From positions 124,001 to 188,000 of the forward strand of contig JBMNGC010000001.1 of the NCBI GenBank assembly GCA_050949645.1: DNA of 64,000 nt, given 5' to 3'. The translations under genes and the position numbers were made by a program. The notes below the pieces were generated by a model that was given only the letters and a program-made list of their open reading frames with translations, made no database searches and was not told where the DNA came from. The stretch comes from RUG369 sp050949645 (GTDB taxonomy: Bacteria > Planctomycetota > Planctomycetia > Pirellulales > Thermoguttaceae). Below, in pieces: positions 1 through 8,335 of the stretch (position 1 is its first letter; every line of letters starts with the position of its first letter).

Positions 1-1
1 G

Positions 2-1114
2 GGTTCCTGCGCCGCCGCCGCTGCAAAAGCCGCCGCCTTTATGCTGCTCGCCGGCAAGCGCAAGGAACAAATAACGATCACGACGCCGGCGGGAGCCAAA
101 TTTGTCGCCGAGCTCCTTAACGTCGAGCGGACGGCGGAATATGCGCGTTGCGGGGTCAGGAAAGACGGCGGGGACGATCCCGACGTTACGACCGGCGCGA
201 TCGTTTACGCGACGGTGGCGCGAAAGGAGGGCGCGGAGTCCGGCGACGTCGAGATCGACGGCGGCGAAGGCGTCGGACGCGTAACGAAACCCGGTCTCGA
301 CCAGCCGGTTGGAGCGCCGGCGATCAACTCCGTTCCGCGTCAAATGATCGAGCGAGAGGTTCGCGACGTTATGACGGCGCTTGACTACCGCGGATCGCTT
401 CGCGTTGTCGTCTCCGTGCCGGAAGGCGCCGAGATTGCGCGTCGCACTTTCAATCCGCGCTTTGGGATCGAGGGGGGCGTCTCGATTCTTGGCACGTCCG
501 GGATTGTGGAACCGATGAGCGTCCAAGCGCTCCTTGAGACGATACGCGTTGAAATTCGTCAGAACTGCGCGCTTGGCCGAAGAAAAATTATAGTTGCGCC
601 TGGTAATTACGGTCTTGAATTCATTCAGAAACGTTTTGGTTTCAATCCTGATATGACCGTGAAATGCGCCAACTATATCGGCGAGACGATCGACATGGCG
701 TCGGAACTTGGCGTGACGGATCTTCTTCTCTGCGGCGCCCTTGGGAAGCTTATCAAGACGTCGGGAGGAATATTAAACACGCATTCGAAGGTTGCCGATT
801 GTCGTATGGCGCTCATGGCGGCGTCGGCGGTTCGCGCGGGCGCGTCGATCGAAAACGTTCGGGACATTCTCGAATGCGTTTCCACCGACGCGGCGTATGA
901 TATTGTTAGGAACGCAGGGATCGCGGTCGCGTTTATGGCGGACGTGATGAAGGAGATCGACTTTCATTTGAAAAAGCGCGCTGCCGGTCGATTGAGAATC
1001 GAATGCGTCGTCTTTTCACAGACGTACGGTGAGCTCGGACGAACGCCGGGCGCTAACGCCATGATCGAAGCGATTTTGGAGGAGACAAAGCGATGGCAGA
1101 GGAACGAACGCTGA
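2..1114 (+). CDS. cbiD: Cobalt-precorrin-5B C1-methyltransferase CbiD (5' end outside the window)
   Basis: Methylates C1 of cobalt-precorrin-5B with S-adenosylmethionine in the anaerobic (early cobalt insertion) cobalamin pathway, in the cytoplasm. The reading frame is open from the first bases and gives a Gly-Ser-Cys-Ala5-Lys-Ala3 stretch before the first Met at 41. This matches the conserved N-terminal TTG-(S/T)-CAAAA-KA motif of CbiD, so 41 is not the start and the true start lies just upstream. Further family features seen are VTKPGLDQPVGAPAINSVPR (about residues 81-100 counting from 41), the SILGTSGIVEPMS block, and a C-terminal region typical of the family. The 3' end overlaps cbiF by 22 bp, so the two are probably translated together. 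Identification is firm; only the N-terminus is missing. Confidence 0.95.
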   Translation, partial: GSCAAAAAKAAAFMLLAGKRKEQITITTPAGAKFVAELLNVERTAEYARCGVRKDGGDDPDVTTGAIVYATVARKEGAESGDVEIDGGEGVGRVTKPGLDQPVGAPAINSVPRQMIEREVRDVMTALDYRGSLRVVVSVPEGAEIARRTFNPRFGIEGGVSILGTSGIVEPMSVQALLETIRVEIRQNCALGRRKIIVAPGNYGLEFIQKRFGFNPDMTVKCANYIGETIDMASELGVTDLLLCGALGKLIKTSGGILNTHSKVADCRMALMAASAVRAGASIENVRDILECVSTDAAYDIVRNAGIAVAFMADVMKEIDFHLKKRAAGRLRIECVVFSQTYGELGRTPGANAMIEAILEETKRWQRNER

Positions 1115-1866
1115 TCCATTTTGTCGGCGCGGGCCCCGGCGCGGTCGACCTGATAACGGTGCGGGGCGCGGAGCTGCTAAAACGCGCCGAGGTTACGATT
1201 TACGCCGGATCGCTCGTCAATCCGGAGCTCCTTGAATATTGTCCCGACGCGGAGATTCACAACAGCGCGAAGATGACGCTCGAAGAAATTGTCGACGTTA
1301 TGGTTAAGGCGCATGCGTCCGGTCGCGAGCTCGTGCGATTGCATACCGGCGATCCTAGCGTTTACGGGGCGGTTCGCGAGCAGATGGACGCGCTTGATCG
1401 TCGCGGAATCCGTTATGATTCATGCCCGGGGGTGAGCGCGTGTTTTGGCGCGGCGGCGAGTCTCAATCTCGAATACACTCTTCCCGGCGTTTCTCAGTCG
1501 CTGATCATAACGCGGATGGCGGGAAAAACCCCCGTGCCGCCCTTGGAAAGTATCGAAAGCTTTGCGTCGCATCGCGCGTCGATGGCGATCTACCTGAGCG
1601 CGTCGGCGCTCGACGAGCTTTCACGACGTCTGATCGCCGGGGGATACGCTCCGACGACGCCCGCCGCCGTCGTCTATAAGGCGACGTGGCACGACGAGAT
1701 CACGCTCCTCTGTACGGTCTCGACGATCGCCGAGGCTGCGCGTTCGCGCGATATAACGAAGACGGCGTTGATTCTCGTTGGCGACGCGATCGGAGCGCGG
1801 AACGTCCAACGCTCGAGATTATATTCGCCCGATTTTTCGACGGAGTTCAGAAAGGCGACCGAATGA
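1093..1866 (+). CDS. cbiF: Cobalt-precorrin-4 C11-methyltransferase CbiF
   Basis: SAM-dependent tetrapyrrole methylase that methylates C11 of cobalt-precorrin-4. The 257-residue length is normal for CbiF/CobM. Residues 7-17 (IHFVGAGPGAV) carry the GxGPG SAM-binding loop. LHTGDPSVYGA and CPGVSACFGAAASL are the other two signature blocks of the tetrapyrrole methylase family, and YAGSLVNPELL is typical of the C11 enzyme. The start at 1093 is preceded by GGAGG at a proper distance inside the end of cbiD. The stop shares ATGA with cbiG. The order cbiD-F-G-H agrees with known anaerobic operons. Confidence 0.95.
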   Translation: MAEERTLIHFVGAGPGAVDLITVRGAELLKRAEVTIYAGSLVNPELLEYCPDAEIHNSAKMTLEEIVDVMVKAHASGRELVRLHTGDPSVYGAVREQMDALDRRGIRYDSCPGVSACFGAAASLNLEYTLPGVSQSLIITRMAGKTPVPPLESIESFASHRASMAIYLSASALDELSRRLIAGGYAPTTPAAVVYKATWHDEITLLCTVSTIAEAARSRDITKTALILVGDAIGARNVQRSRLYSPDFSTEFRKATE

Positions 1867-2903
1867 TTTTACGCGTTTGCGCCTTTACGGAGCGCGGTTG
1901 GCGACTCGTCGATCGACTCGAGGCGGTTGCGCCCGACGAGATCGTCGAACGTCGCGCCGACGAAACGCTTAACGAGTGGGTCGGCGAATCCTTCGCGGCG
2001 CGCATGCCCGTCCTCTTCGTCGGCGCGTGCGGTATAGCCGTTCGCGCGATCGCGCCCTTTGTTAAAGACAAAACGCTCGACAGCCCCGTCGTCGTCATTG
2101 ACGAATTTGGACGTTTCGTAATCCCGCTGCTCTCGGGTCATTGCGGCGGCGCGAATCGCCTTGCGGAACAACTCGCGTGCAAGCTCGGCGCGACCTGCGT
2201 CACGACGACGGCGACGGACGTGAACGCGCTCTTTGCCGTCGACGTCTTTGCGTCGGAGAACGCGTTGCGCGTCTGCAACCCCGGGGGGATCGTCAAGGTC
2301 TCTTCAAAGATTCTACGCGGCGCTGCGATCGACGTCGCCGTTGAGCCGGGCATTTCGCTTCCAGATGAGGAAGTTCCGTCGGAAATCAGATTGCGCGAAT
2401 TTCCTCCGACCACGCGCGTCGATGTCCTCATAGCGGAGTCGCCCGAAACTTACGACGTCGAGGCGTCCCTTCGTCTTTCGCCGAAACCCTTTGTTCTCGG
2501 GATCGGTTGCAAAAAGGGGACGAGCGCGGAGACGATCAAACGCCTCGCGCTGGAAGGGCTCGCGACGTTGGGCGTTCCCGAGCGTTGGGACCTGGTCGCG
2601 GCGGTCGCGAGCGTTGATAAAAAGCGGCGCGAATATGGGCTAGTCCGCTTCGCTTCGGAGATAGGATCACCCTTCCTAACATACGCTCCAGAGGAACTTA
2701 ACAAGGTTTTGGGCGAATTTACGTCGTCCAAGTTTGTTTGCGAAACGATTGGGGTCGACAACGTTTGCGAACGAGCGGCGACGCTTGCCGCCGGGAAGGG
2801 CGCCGAGCTGGTTCTCAGGAAAACGATTGGCGCCGGCGCGACGCTGGCGATAGCGAGGAGAAAGGCGGTCATCGCGAGATGGAAAAAACGATCTTTATCG
2901 TAG
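1863..2903 (+). CDS. cbiG: Cobalt-precorrin-5A hydrolase CbiG
   Basis: Opens the delta-lactone of cobalt-precorrin-5A and releases acetaldehyde, the ring-contraction step special to the anaerobic route. I place the start at the ATG in the ATGA overlap with cbiF (346 aa). An upstream in-frame ATG at 1686 would read through cbiF in another frame and give an unrelated N-terminus. The mid domain shows GACGIAVRAIAPFVKDK, VVVIDEFGRFVIPLLSGHCGGAN and LGATCVTTTATD, all CbiG hallmarks. The C-terminal domain begins near FVLGIGCKKGTSAETI (about residue 210) and ends with a GAGATLAIARRK block. The end overlaps cbiH by 25 bp. Confidence 0.93.
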   Translation: MILRVCAFTERGWRLVDRLEAVAPDEIVERRADETLNEWVGESFAARMPVLFVGACGIAVRAIAPFVKDKTLDSPVVVIDEFGRFVIPLLSGHCGGANRLAEQLACKLGATCVTTTATDVNALFAVDVFASENALRVCNPGGIVKVSSKILRGAAIDVAVEPGISLPDEEVPSEIRLREFPPTTRVDVLIAESPETYDVEASLRLSPKPFVLGIGCKKGTSAETIKRLALEGLATLGVPERWDLVAAVASVDKKRREYGLVRFASEIGSPFLTYAPEELNKVLGEFTSSKFVCETIGVDNVCERAATLAAGKGAELVLRKTIGAGATLAIARRKAVIARWKKRSLS

Positions 2904-3613
2904 GAATCGGACCGGGTCGTCCTGAATTTCTCACGTGTCAGGCGCGCGCGACGCTCGAGGCGTGCGATGCGATCGTCGGGTATACGCTTTACGTCGCGCT
3001 GATTAAGGACTCTTATCCGGACAAAGACTTCCATACGACGGGCATGCGTCGGGAGATCGAACGGTGTCGGCTTTGTTTTAAGTTGGCGGAGCAGGGGCGC
3101 AAGGTCGCGCTTATTTGCAGCGGGGACGCGGGGGTTTACGGACTCGCGTCTCCGATGCACGAGCTGTTGGGGGAGTACCCCGGGATCGAACTAATCGTCG
3201 TTCCAGGAGTTACAGCGGCCAACAGCGGCGCGGCTATTTTAGGGGCGCCGTTAAATCACGATTATTGCGTCGTGAGTCTCAGCGATCTTATGACGCCCAG
3301 GACAACGATCGAAAGACGACTGCGCGCAGCGATCGACGGCGATTTCGCAATGGCGATCTATAATCCTTCGAGTCGACGTCGCGCGGACTATCTCCAGCGT
3401 GCATGCGACGTTATGCTCGACGCTGGGGCGTCGCCGAATCGCGCGTGCGGTTACGTCGAGAATATTGGACGAAACGATACTCGAACGTGGGTCGGGACGC
3501 TTGCAGAGCTCCGTGAAGAATCGGTCAATATGTTCACGACGGTCTTTATTGGCGCGTCGACGACTTATATTCAGGGAAACAAACTCGTAACGAAAAGGGG
3601 CTATCATGAGTAA
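2879..3613 (+). CDS. cbiH: Precorrin-3B/cobalt-factor III C17-methyltransferase CbiH (CobJ)
   Basis: Ring-contracting C17 methyltransferase of corrin synthesis. The start chosen is ATG 2879, giving 244 aa that begin MEKTIFIVGIGPGRPEFLT with the SAM loop at the very N-terminus. The longer in-frame start at 2738 adds 47 residues that only reflect cbiG in a second frame. ALICSGDAGVYGLASPM, VVPGVTAANSGAAILGAPL, DFAMAIYNPSSRRR and GYVENIGRNDT are standard CbiH/CobJ blocks. It overlaps cbiG by 25 bp and the following fusion gene by 8 bp, so it is inside one tightly coupled operon. No fused ferredoxin-like or CbiG domain is present. Confidence 0.94.
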   Translation: MEKTIFIVGIGPGRPEFLTCQARATLEACDAIVGYTLYVALIKDSYPDKDFHTTGMRREIERCRLCFKLAEQGRKVALICSGDAGVYGLASPMHELLGEYPGIELIVVPGVTAANSGAAILGAPLNHDYCVVSLSDLMTPRTTIERRLRAAIDGDFAMAIYNPSSRRRADYLQRACDVMLDAGASPNRACGYVENIGRNDTRTWVGTLAELREESVNMFTTVFIGASTTYIQGNKLVTKRGYHE

Positions 3614-5633
3614 AGCGTTGATTTTCGGCGGGACAACCGAAGGACGCGAACTTGCGGAAGCTCTTGCGCGGTCGGGGGTTGAGGTTCGCGTCTGCGTTGC
3701 GCTTGAATATGGCGCGCAGGTCGTCCCCGAGTCGGAGCGTATCGAAGTTATTCAGGGGCGCCTCGACGCGGCCGAAATGCGACGCCTCTACGAGACCTTC
3801 CGGCCCGACGTCGTCGTCGACGCGACTCATCCCTACGCAACTCTCGTGACGTCGACGATCAAAGAAAGCCTCGAAGGGCTCGACGTCCCTTATCTGCGTC
3901 TGTTACGACCTCCTGTCGTCGACGTCGGAAGCGGTTGCTCGTTCTATGAGAGCATGAGCGAGTGCGCCGACGCGCTCCGTTCAAAGGCTGGGCGAATTCT
4001 CCTCGCGACCGGAACCAAGGAGCTTGGATCTTTCTGCGACGATCCCTCGCTTCGCGAGCGACTGATCGTTCGGGTTCTGCCAAGTCTCGAGAGCCTTAAA
4101 ATTTGCTTTGACGCGGGACTTCAAGGGCGGCAGATCGTCGCCATGCAGGGGCCTTTCACTCGGGAGACGAATGAGGCGACGTTGCGCCAGTATGGCGCGC
4201 GGTATCTCGTCTCAAAAGAGAGTGGGGAAGTCGGGGGAGAAGACGCGAAGCTTCAAGCGGCTCGCTCTGTTGGGGTCGAGGTCTGCCTCATTCGACGGCC
4301 CGACGCGACGGACGAATCTGGATTGTCAGCGAATGAAGTTTACTCGCAACTTGAACAACTTTTGAAAGTTAAGATCGTCGACGATCCAGTTGACGTCGCG
4401 CTCGCTGGCGTCGGTTGCGGCGCGCCTGAGCTCATGACGGAAGAGGTGCGCGCGAGGATTGAATCTTCAGACTATCTCTTCGGCTCGCCGAGAATAATGC
4501 GCCTTGCGGTTGGCAACGCGGCGCGCAGCCCTGTGTTTGCCCCTGACGAGATCGTTAAGGCGCTGAAGCAAATCAAGGCGAAACGCGGCGGCGGTAAGCG
4601 CGTTACCGTTCTTTTTTCGGGCGATCCGGGGTTATATAGCGGTTGCGGCAAGGTTTATGCGGCATTGCGCGAGCTCGAGGGGATCAAAGTCCGCGTTATG
4701 CCGGGCGTTTCTAGTATAACGACGCTCGCTGCGCGTTTGGGGCTCGCCTGGCAGGACGCGGCGATTCTGAGTTTGCACGGAGTTGCCGAATCGGATTGGG
4801 CGCCGAAGCTTAAGGTTGCTGCGACAGAGAACGCGGTAACGCTCCTTCTCACCTCCGGCGCCGCCGACGTTCGGAAGGCGGCGAGTCTTCTCGCAACGCT
4901 TCCGCGTGGAAAAGAAGAACTTCGAGTTGTCGTTGGACGCAACCTCTCCTATCAGGACGAACAGATTCTTAACCTTTCGCTTGACGAATGCTCCGACGTC
5001 GACGGCGAGGGACTTTACGTCGTCGCAGTTCTTCAAGAGCGTCCTAGACGCCGTGTTCTTGTTCCGACGATTAGCGACGATGCGTTTCTTCGCGATAAGG
5101 TCCCCATGACGAAGGAGAAGGTCCGCAAACTGGCGATTTGTCAGCTGAAGCTTGAGGAGGGCGACGTAGTCTACGACGTCGGCGCGGGTACCGGTTCGAT
5201 TTCGATTCAGACGGCGTTGACGTCGCCGACCGTCCGCGTCTGCGCGATAGAGCGCGATCCCGGCGCCGTTGAGCTCATACGTCGCAATATCGCAGCGTTT
5301 GGCGTGGAAAACGTCGAGGTCGTTCAGGGCGACGCGCCCGACGCGCTCGGCGCTCTTCCGAAAGCGAATCGCGCCTTTATCGGAGGCGCTGGAGGAGAGC
5401 TTGAGCCGATTCTCGAGCGGCTGTACGCAATCAATCCGGAGATGCGCGTCGTCATGACCGCGGTGAGTTTAGAGAGCGTCGGTGAAATGACCGCGGCGGT
5501 TAAACGCCTCCCGATTGAGGATCTCGACGTCGCGCAAATTGCCATAACGCAGATTCGCAGACTCGGCGCTTATACCATGCCGCATGCGAAGAATCCCGTC
5601 TACATCTTTTCCTTTAACTTTACGCGAGAATGA
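3606..5633 (+). CDS. Three-domain fusion: precorrin-6A reductase (CobK/CbiJ) - CbiE - CbiT
   Basis: One 675-residue protein carries three consecutive cobalamin activities. Residues about 1-255 are a CobK/CbiJ NAD(P)H-dependent precorrin-6A reductase: LIFGGTTEGRELAEAL at the N-terminus, DVVVDATHPYA, LLATGTKELGSF and AMQGPFTRETNEA. From about 262 a CbiE tetrapyrrole methylase (C5) begins with VALAGVGCGAPELMT, followed by LFSGDPGLYSGCGK and VMPGVSSITTLAARLGLAWQDA. From about 490 a CbiT methyltransferase (C15 methylation and decarboxylation) shows KVPMTKEKVRKLA and the SAM motif VYDVGAGTGSISIQ, then FIGGAGGELEPIL. CbiE-CbiT fusions (CobL) are well known; addition of the reductase at the N-terminus is less usual. 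There is no frameshift or internal start that would split it. Confidence 0.93.
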   Translation: MSKALIFGGTTEGRELAEALARSGVEVRVCVALEYGAQVVPESERIEVIQGRLDAAEMRRLYETFRPDVVVDATHPYATLVTSTIKESLEGLDVPYLRLLRPPVVDVGSGCSFYESMSECADALRSKAGRILLATGTKELGSFCDDPSLRERLIVRVLPSLESLKICFDAGLQGRQIVAMQGPFTRETNEATLRQYGARYLVSKESGEVGGEDAKLQAARSVGVEVCLIRRPDATDESGLSANEVYSQLEQLLKVKIVDDPVDVALAGVGCGAPELMTEEVRARIESSDYLFGSPRIMRLAVGNAARSPVFAPDEIVKALKQIKAKRGGGKRVTVLFSGDPGLYSGCGKVYAALRELEGIKVRVMPGVSSITTLAARLGLAWQDAAILSLHGVAESDWAPKLKVAATENAVTLLLTSGAADVRKAASLLATLPRGKEELRVVVGRNLSYQDEQILNLSLDECSDVDGEGLYVVAVLQERPRRRVLVPTISDDAFLRDKVPMTKEKVRKLAICQLKLEEGDVVYDVGAGTGSISIQTALTSPTVRVCAIERDPGAVELIRRNIAAFGVENVEVVQGDAPDALGALPKANRAFIGGAGGELEPILERLYAINPEMRVVMTAVSLESVGEMTAAVKRLPIEDLDVAQIAITQIRRLGAYTMPHAKNPVYIFSFNFTRE

Positions 5634-6991
5634 CCAAGGCGATCATGATAGCGGCGACCGGCAGCGGTTGCGGCAAAACGACGATAACCTGCGCGGCGAT
5701 CGCCGCGTTTCAGAATCAGGGGTTGCGCGTCTGCGCGTTTAAGTGCGGACCTGATTTCATCGATCCGATCTTTCATCGCGAGATACTCGGCGCGACGTCG
5801 CGTAACCTTGACCTCGTTATGGCGGACGAGAAGACGACGAGATCGCTCTTTCTGCAAAATCTTAAGGGGGACGTCGCCGTTGTCGAAGGCGCGATGGGGC
5901 TCTACGACGGCGCTGATTTTGGATCCAACGACGGATCGCCGTACCACGTCGCTTGCGCGCTTGACATTCCGATCGCGCTCGTCGTGAACGCTCGAGGGAT
6001 GGGGCGTTCTACGCTTGCGTTGGTTAAAGGTTTTGTCGACTTGGATCGCGAGCGCAGGATCGTCGGCGTGATTCTCAATCGCATTTCCGAATCGACCTTT
6101 TTGAGGCTCAAACCGATTCTTGAAGCGGAATTGGACGTTAGAGTTCTAGGGTATTTTCCCAACCAACCCGATCTTGGGCTGGAGAGCCGGTATCTTGGGC
6201 TCAAACTTCCTCATGAGGTCTCCGATTTGCGCGCGCGCGTCCAAAAGGCGTCGGAGGATCTTGCCCGAACGATCGACCTCAACGCGACGTTGGCGTTAGC
6301 GCGTGAATTTCCTGAATCTGCATCGCCGCCAGAGGTCCGGACTCCTCTTCGCGCGAGGATTGCCGTTGCGAGAGACGACGCGTTCTGTTTCTATTACGAG
6401 GAGAACTTGAGGATGCTGCGCGAGGCGGGCGCGGAACTTGTCTTCTTTTCCCCTCTTGCAAATGAACCGGTCCCGGCAGACGTTGACGGGCTTCTCCTTA
6501 GCGGCGGATATCCCGAACTCCATGCGGAGCGTCTGAGTGCGAATCGCACGACGCTCGATTCAGTTAAGACTCTGTACGCTTCGGGCGCGCCGACGATGGC
6601 GGAGAGCGGCGGGTTTATCTATTTGCATGAATCGCTCGTAACGCGCGACGGAACGAAGTATCCCCTTGTTGGCGCGATTCCGGGCATATGCCGCGATGTG
6701 GGAAAGCTCGTGCGTTTTGGTTACGTGAAATTGACGGAAAAAAAACCGGCGTTTCTCGACGCGAGCGCTGGAAGCGTCATGGGGCATGAGTTTCATTATT
6801 TTGACAGCGACAATAACGGCGAGGACTGCGAGGCGGTCAAACCAGCGTCTGGCAAACGCTGGTTTGCGTGTCATACAGACGCGCGGCGGTTGTTGGGATT
6901 TCCGCACTTGTATTATCCGTCGAATCCGGCGGCGCCGAGAGCGTTCGTCGACAAGTGCGCGCATTGGCGGGAGACGCGTAGCAATGGATAA
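5630..6991 (+). CDS. cbiA: Cobyrinate a,c-diamide synthase CbiA
   Basis: Amidates the a and c acetate side chains of cobyrinate, using glutamine and ATP. The 453 aa match the family. Residues 4-20 have the deviant Walker A/P-loop of the family (IMIAATGSGCGKTTITC). CGPDFIDPIFH and NLDLVMADEKTTRSLF follow, then VVEGAMGLYDG. The C-terminal class I glutamine amidotransferase domain is seen in LLLSGGYPELHAERLSAN, with the nucleophile position in TMAESGGFIYL occupied by Ser-Gly rather than Cys-Gly. In typical CbiA this motif reads AECGG, so the position deserves checking. A His near the end (VMGHEFHYF) fits the amidotransferase triad. It starts in an ATGA overlap with the fusion gene. Confidence 0.9.
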   Translation: MTKAIMIAATGSGCGKTTITCAAIAAFQNQGLRVCAFKCGPDFIDPIFHREILGATSRNLDLVMADEKTTRSLFLQNLKGDVAVVEGAMGLYDGADFGSNDGSPYHVACALDIPIALVVNARGMGRSTLALVKGFVDLDRERRIVGVILNRISESTFLRLKPILEAELDVRVLGYFPNQPDLGLESRYLGLKLPHEVSDLRARVQKASEDLARTIDLNATLALAREFPESASPPEVRTPLRARIAVARDDAFCFYYEENLRMLREAGAELVFFSPLANEPVPADVDGLLLSGGYPELHAERLSANRTTLDSVKTLYASGAPTMAESGGFIYLHESLVTRDGTKYPLVGAIPGICRDVGKLVRFGYVKLTEKKPAFLDASAGSVMGHEFHYFDSDNNGEDCEAVKPASGKRWFACHTDARRLLGFPHLYYPSNPAAPRAFVDKCAHWRETRSNG

Positions 6992-7262
6992 TTCGCACCG
7001 ATTCTTTAAAAACGTCGACTGTCGATATTACCCGTGCCATAAAAAGATCGACGAAATAAATTGTCTTTTCTGCTACTGTCCGCTCTACGGACTTCCAGAT
7101 TGTCCCGGCACTCCTGAATTTGTCGAGCGCAATGGCAAGACGTTGAAGAAATGTACGAACTGCGTCTTTCCCCACGTTCCGGAGCATTACGACCGCGTCA
7201 TTGCAGCGCTCAAGCTTGCTTATGAGAATGGCGCTCACAACGACGAGACTGAAGAATCCTAA
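6984..7262 (+). CDS. Cysteine-rich small metal-binding protein of the cobalamin operon
   Basis: A 92-residue protein starting at ATG 6984, which overlaps the end of cbiA by 8 bp. It has eight cysteines: one before YYP, one in PCHKK, then CLFCYC, one in PDCPG, and CTNC at about residues 47-50. This spacing fits the cysteine-rich small domain family (PF04071), which I recall beside or fused to cobalamin and corrinoid genes in many anaerobes; its biochemical role is not established. Binding of a metal ion, possibly zinc or cobalt, is inference. It is the last gene of the operon. The stretch after it has no strong terminator. Confidence 0.75.
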   Translation: MDNSHRFFKNVDCRYYPCHKKIDEINCLFCYCPLYGLPDCPGTPEFVERNGKTLKKCTNCVFPHVPEHYDRVIAALKLAYENGAHNDETEES

Positions 7263-7470
7263 ATCGCTTCAGCGTCTCTTTTCTTCTGGTCAATGCTTTG
7301 ATTGACGCGGCGGATGCGCGCCTGCGTAGCTCGGGGAATCTCTAAATAACAAGGGGCGTTTTTCTTTTTGCCTAACCGCGTTGATATCTAGAAATACTGT
7401 AGAGGTCAAGCTTCGCGGGAAAGGGTCTGTATCCATAAAAAAGACGAAATAAAAAAATTCAAAATGTCTC

Positions 7471-7503
7471 TTGACTTCAATCCTTGTTAGGATACAATTC
7501 CTA
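7471..7503 (+). promoter_or_regulatory. Promoter with overlapping palindromic operator, copy A
   Basis: TTGACT (7471-7476) and TACAAT (7493-7498) are 16 bp apart. The -10 lies inside an inverted repeat TAGGA-6-TCCTA (7488-7503). The same arrangement recurs in copy B at 8686-8718 with a 5-bp centre, so this copy has gained one base in the operator. It would drive the fur remnant and the first queD-like gene. The stretch 7263-7470 before it shows no gene. Confidence 0.6.
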
Positions 7504-7530
7504 TTAAAGAAAGTTTACGAGTAGGGAATC

Positions 7531-7698
7531 ATTCCAAAAGAAAACCAAAAAAATACAATTCAGCGGCCTTGGCGCTGGAAGAGGTATTACAAACTCCACT
7601 GCCATCCCACCGCGAACGAAATGTATGAAACGGTTACTCGTAAAGCTCCGACGGAAGTAATAAAGCCGTCCATGGAGAAAACAACGATTAGAAATTAA
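7531..7698 (+). pseudogene. Remnant of a Fur-family regulator gene, copy A
   Basis: Aligning this stretch with the intact gene at 8745-9179 shows the same N-terminal coding sequence: AAT ACA ATT CAG CGG (NTIQR), then CTCCACTGCCATCCCACC (LHCHPT), then NEMYETVTRKAPT. Between NTIQR and LHCHP one base is lost and one gained, so RALVLEAVRR has become RPWRWKRYYK. After TCCGACGG the alignment jumps to sequence matching the end of the intact gene (near 9165-9180). About 300 bp with the recognition helix and metal sites are therefore deleted. What is left is a 55-codon open frame ending TAA at 7696-7698. It begins, like copy B, at an ATT codon (7531). A small protein could still be made, but it would not be a working Fur. 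Confidence 0.8.
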
Positions 7699-7768
7699 TG
7701 GTTTTCGTTTTTAAAAAGCGCTCAACTGGGCGTAAGAACCTCAAGTGTCCTATAAAGGAGATACCAGG

Positions 7769-8335
7769 ATGAGAAGTCTTGTTAAACTCGATCTTCAGTA
7801 TTCACATCGCTTCTACGGTTTCAGGGGCGAGGCGTCGTACTTGCACGGCCACACCGGCCACCTCACCATCGAGGTAGAGGGCTCTGTCAACAAGGGCGTC
7901 AACATGGTCTTCCCCTGCAATGAGATCTATAAGACCGCTTGGGAAGTCCTGCAGAACTTCGACCATGCGTTGATCCTCCGCGAAGACGATCCGCTGCTTC
8001 CCGCGATCCTCGACGTTTACGAGAAGCAGGGGATCAAGGACGGTCATGCGAACAACACGATGAAGGGCCCCGCCTTTAAGACGGAACTCGCGACGGCGTA
8101 TCCGGACTGCCGTCTTGTGGTCACGAAGGAGACCATGACCGTTGAAGGCATGATCAAGATCGTCTACGACCTGCTGAAGGACAAGCTGAACATCGTCAAG
8201 CTTACCTTCTCGAGCGGTCCGAACATCGCGTCCGAATGCTATGAGCCGCATCTCGAAGTTGAGCGTTGCCCGCTGTGCGGAATCGCGCTTGACGAAAACG
8301 GCGTGTGCCCGAAGTGCGGCTACAAGAAGAGCTAA
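7769..8335 (+). CDS. QueD/6-pyruvoyl-tetrahydropterin synthase-like protein with C-terminal zinc ribbon, copy A
   Basis: A 188-residue T-fold protein. The start ATG 7769 follows AAAGGAG and is identical in context to copy B; an ATG-like start at 7745 would precede that Shine-Dalgarno. Family features seen are a first His in SHRFYGF, YLHGHTGHL (zinc ligands His-x-His), NFDHALIL (Asp-His pair) and TKETMTVEGMI (substrate Glu). The catalytic Cys of QueD, four residues before the first His of HGH, is Ala here (E-A-S-Y-L-H-G-H). The C-terminus adds CPLC...CPKC, a likely zinc ribbon not found in classical QueD. QueD makes 6-carboxytetrahydropterin for queuosine; whether this protein does so is uncertain, and no queC, queE or queF lies in the window. 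It differs from copy B at only four residues. Confidence 0.8.
   Translation: MRSLVKLDLQYSHRFYGFRGEASYLHGHTGHLTIEVEGSVNKGVNMVFPCNEIYKTAWEVLQNFDHALILREDDPLLPAILDVYEKQGIKDGHANNTMKGPAFKTELATAYPDCRLVVTKETMTVEGMIKIVYDLLKDKLNIVKLTFSSGPNIASECYEPHLEVERCPLCGIALDENGVCPKCGYKKS

Noticed and set aside
1..40. Start of cbiD at ATG 41
   Set aside because: The conserved CbiD N-terminal motif is encoded upstream in the same frame, so the gene begins before the window.
7320..7350. tRNA-like fragment (GCGTAGCTCGGGGAATC)
   Set aside because: No cloverleaf can be completed around it.
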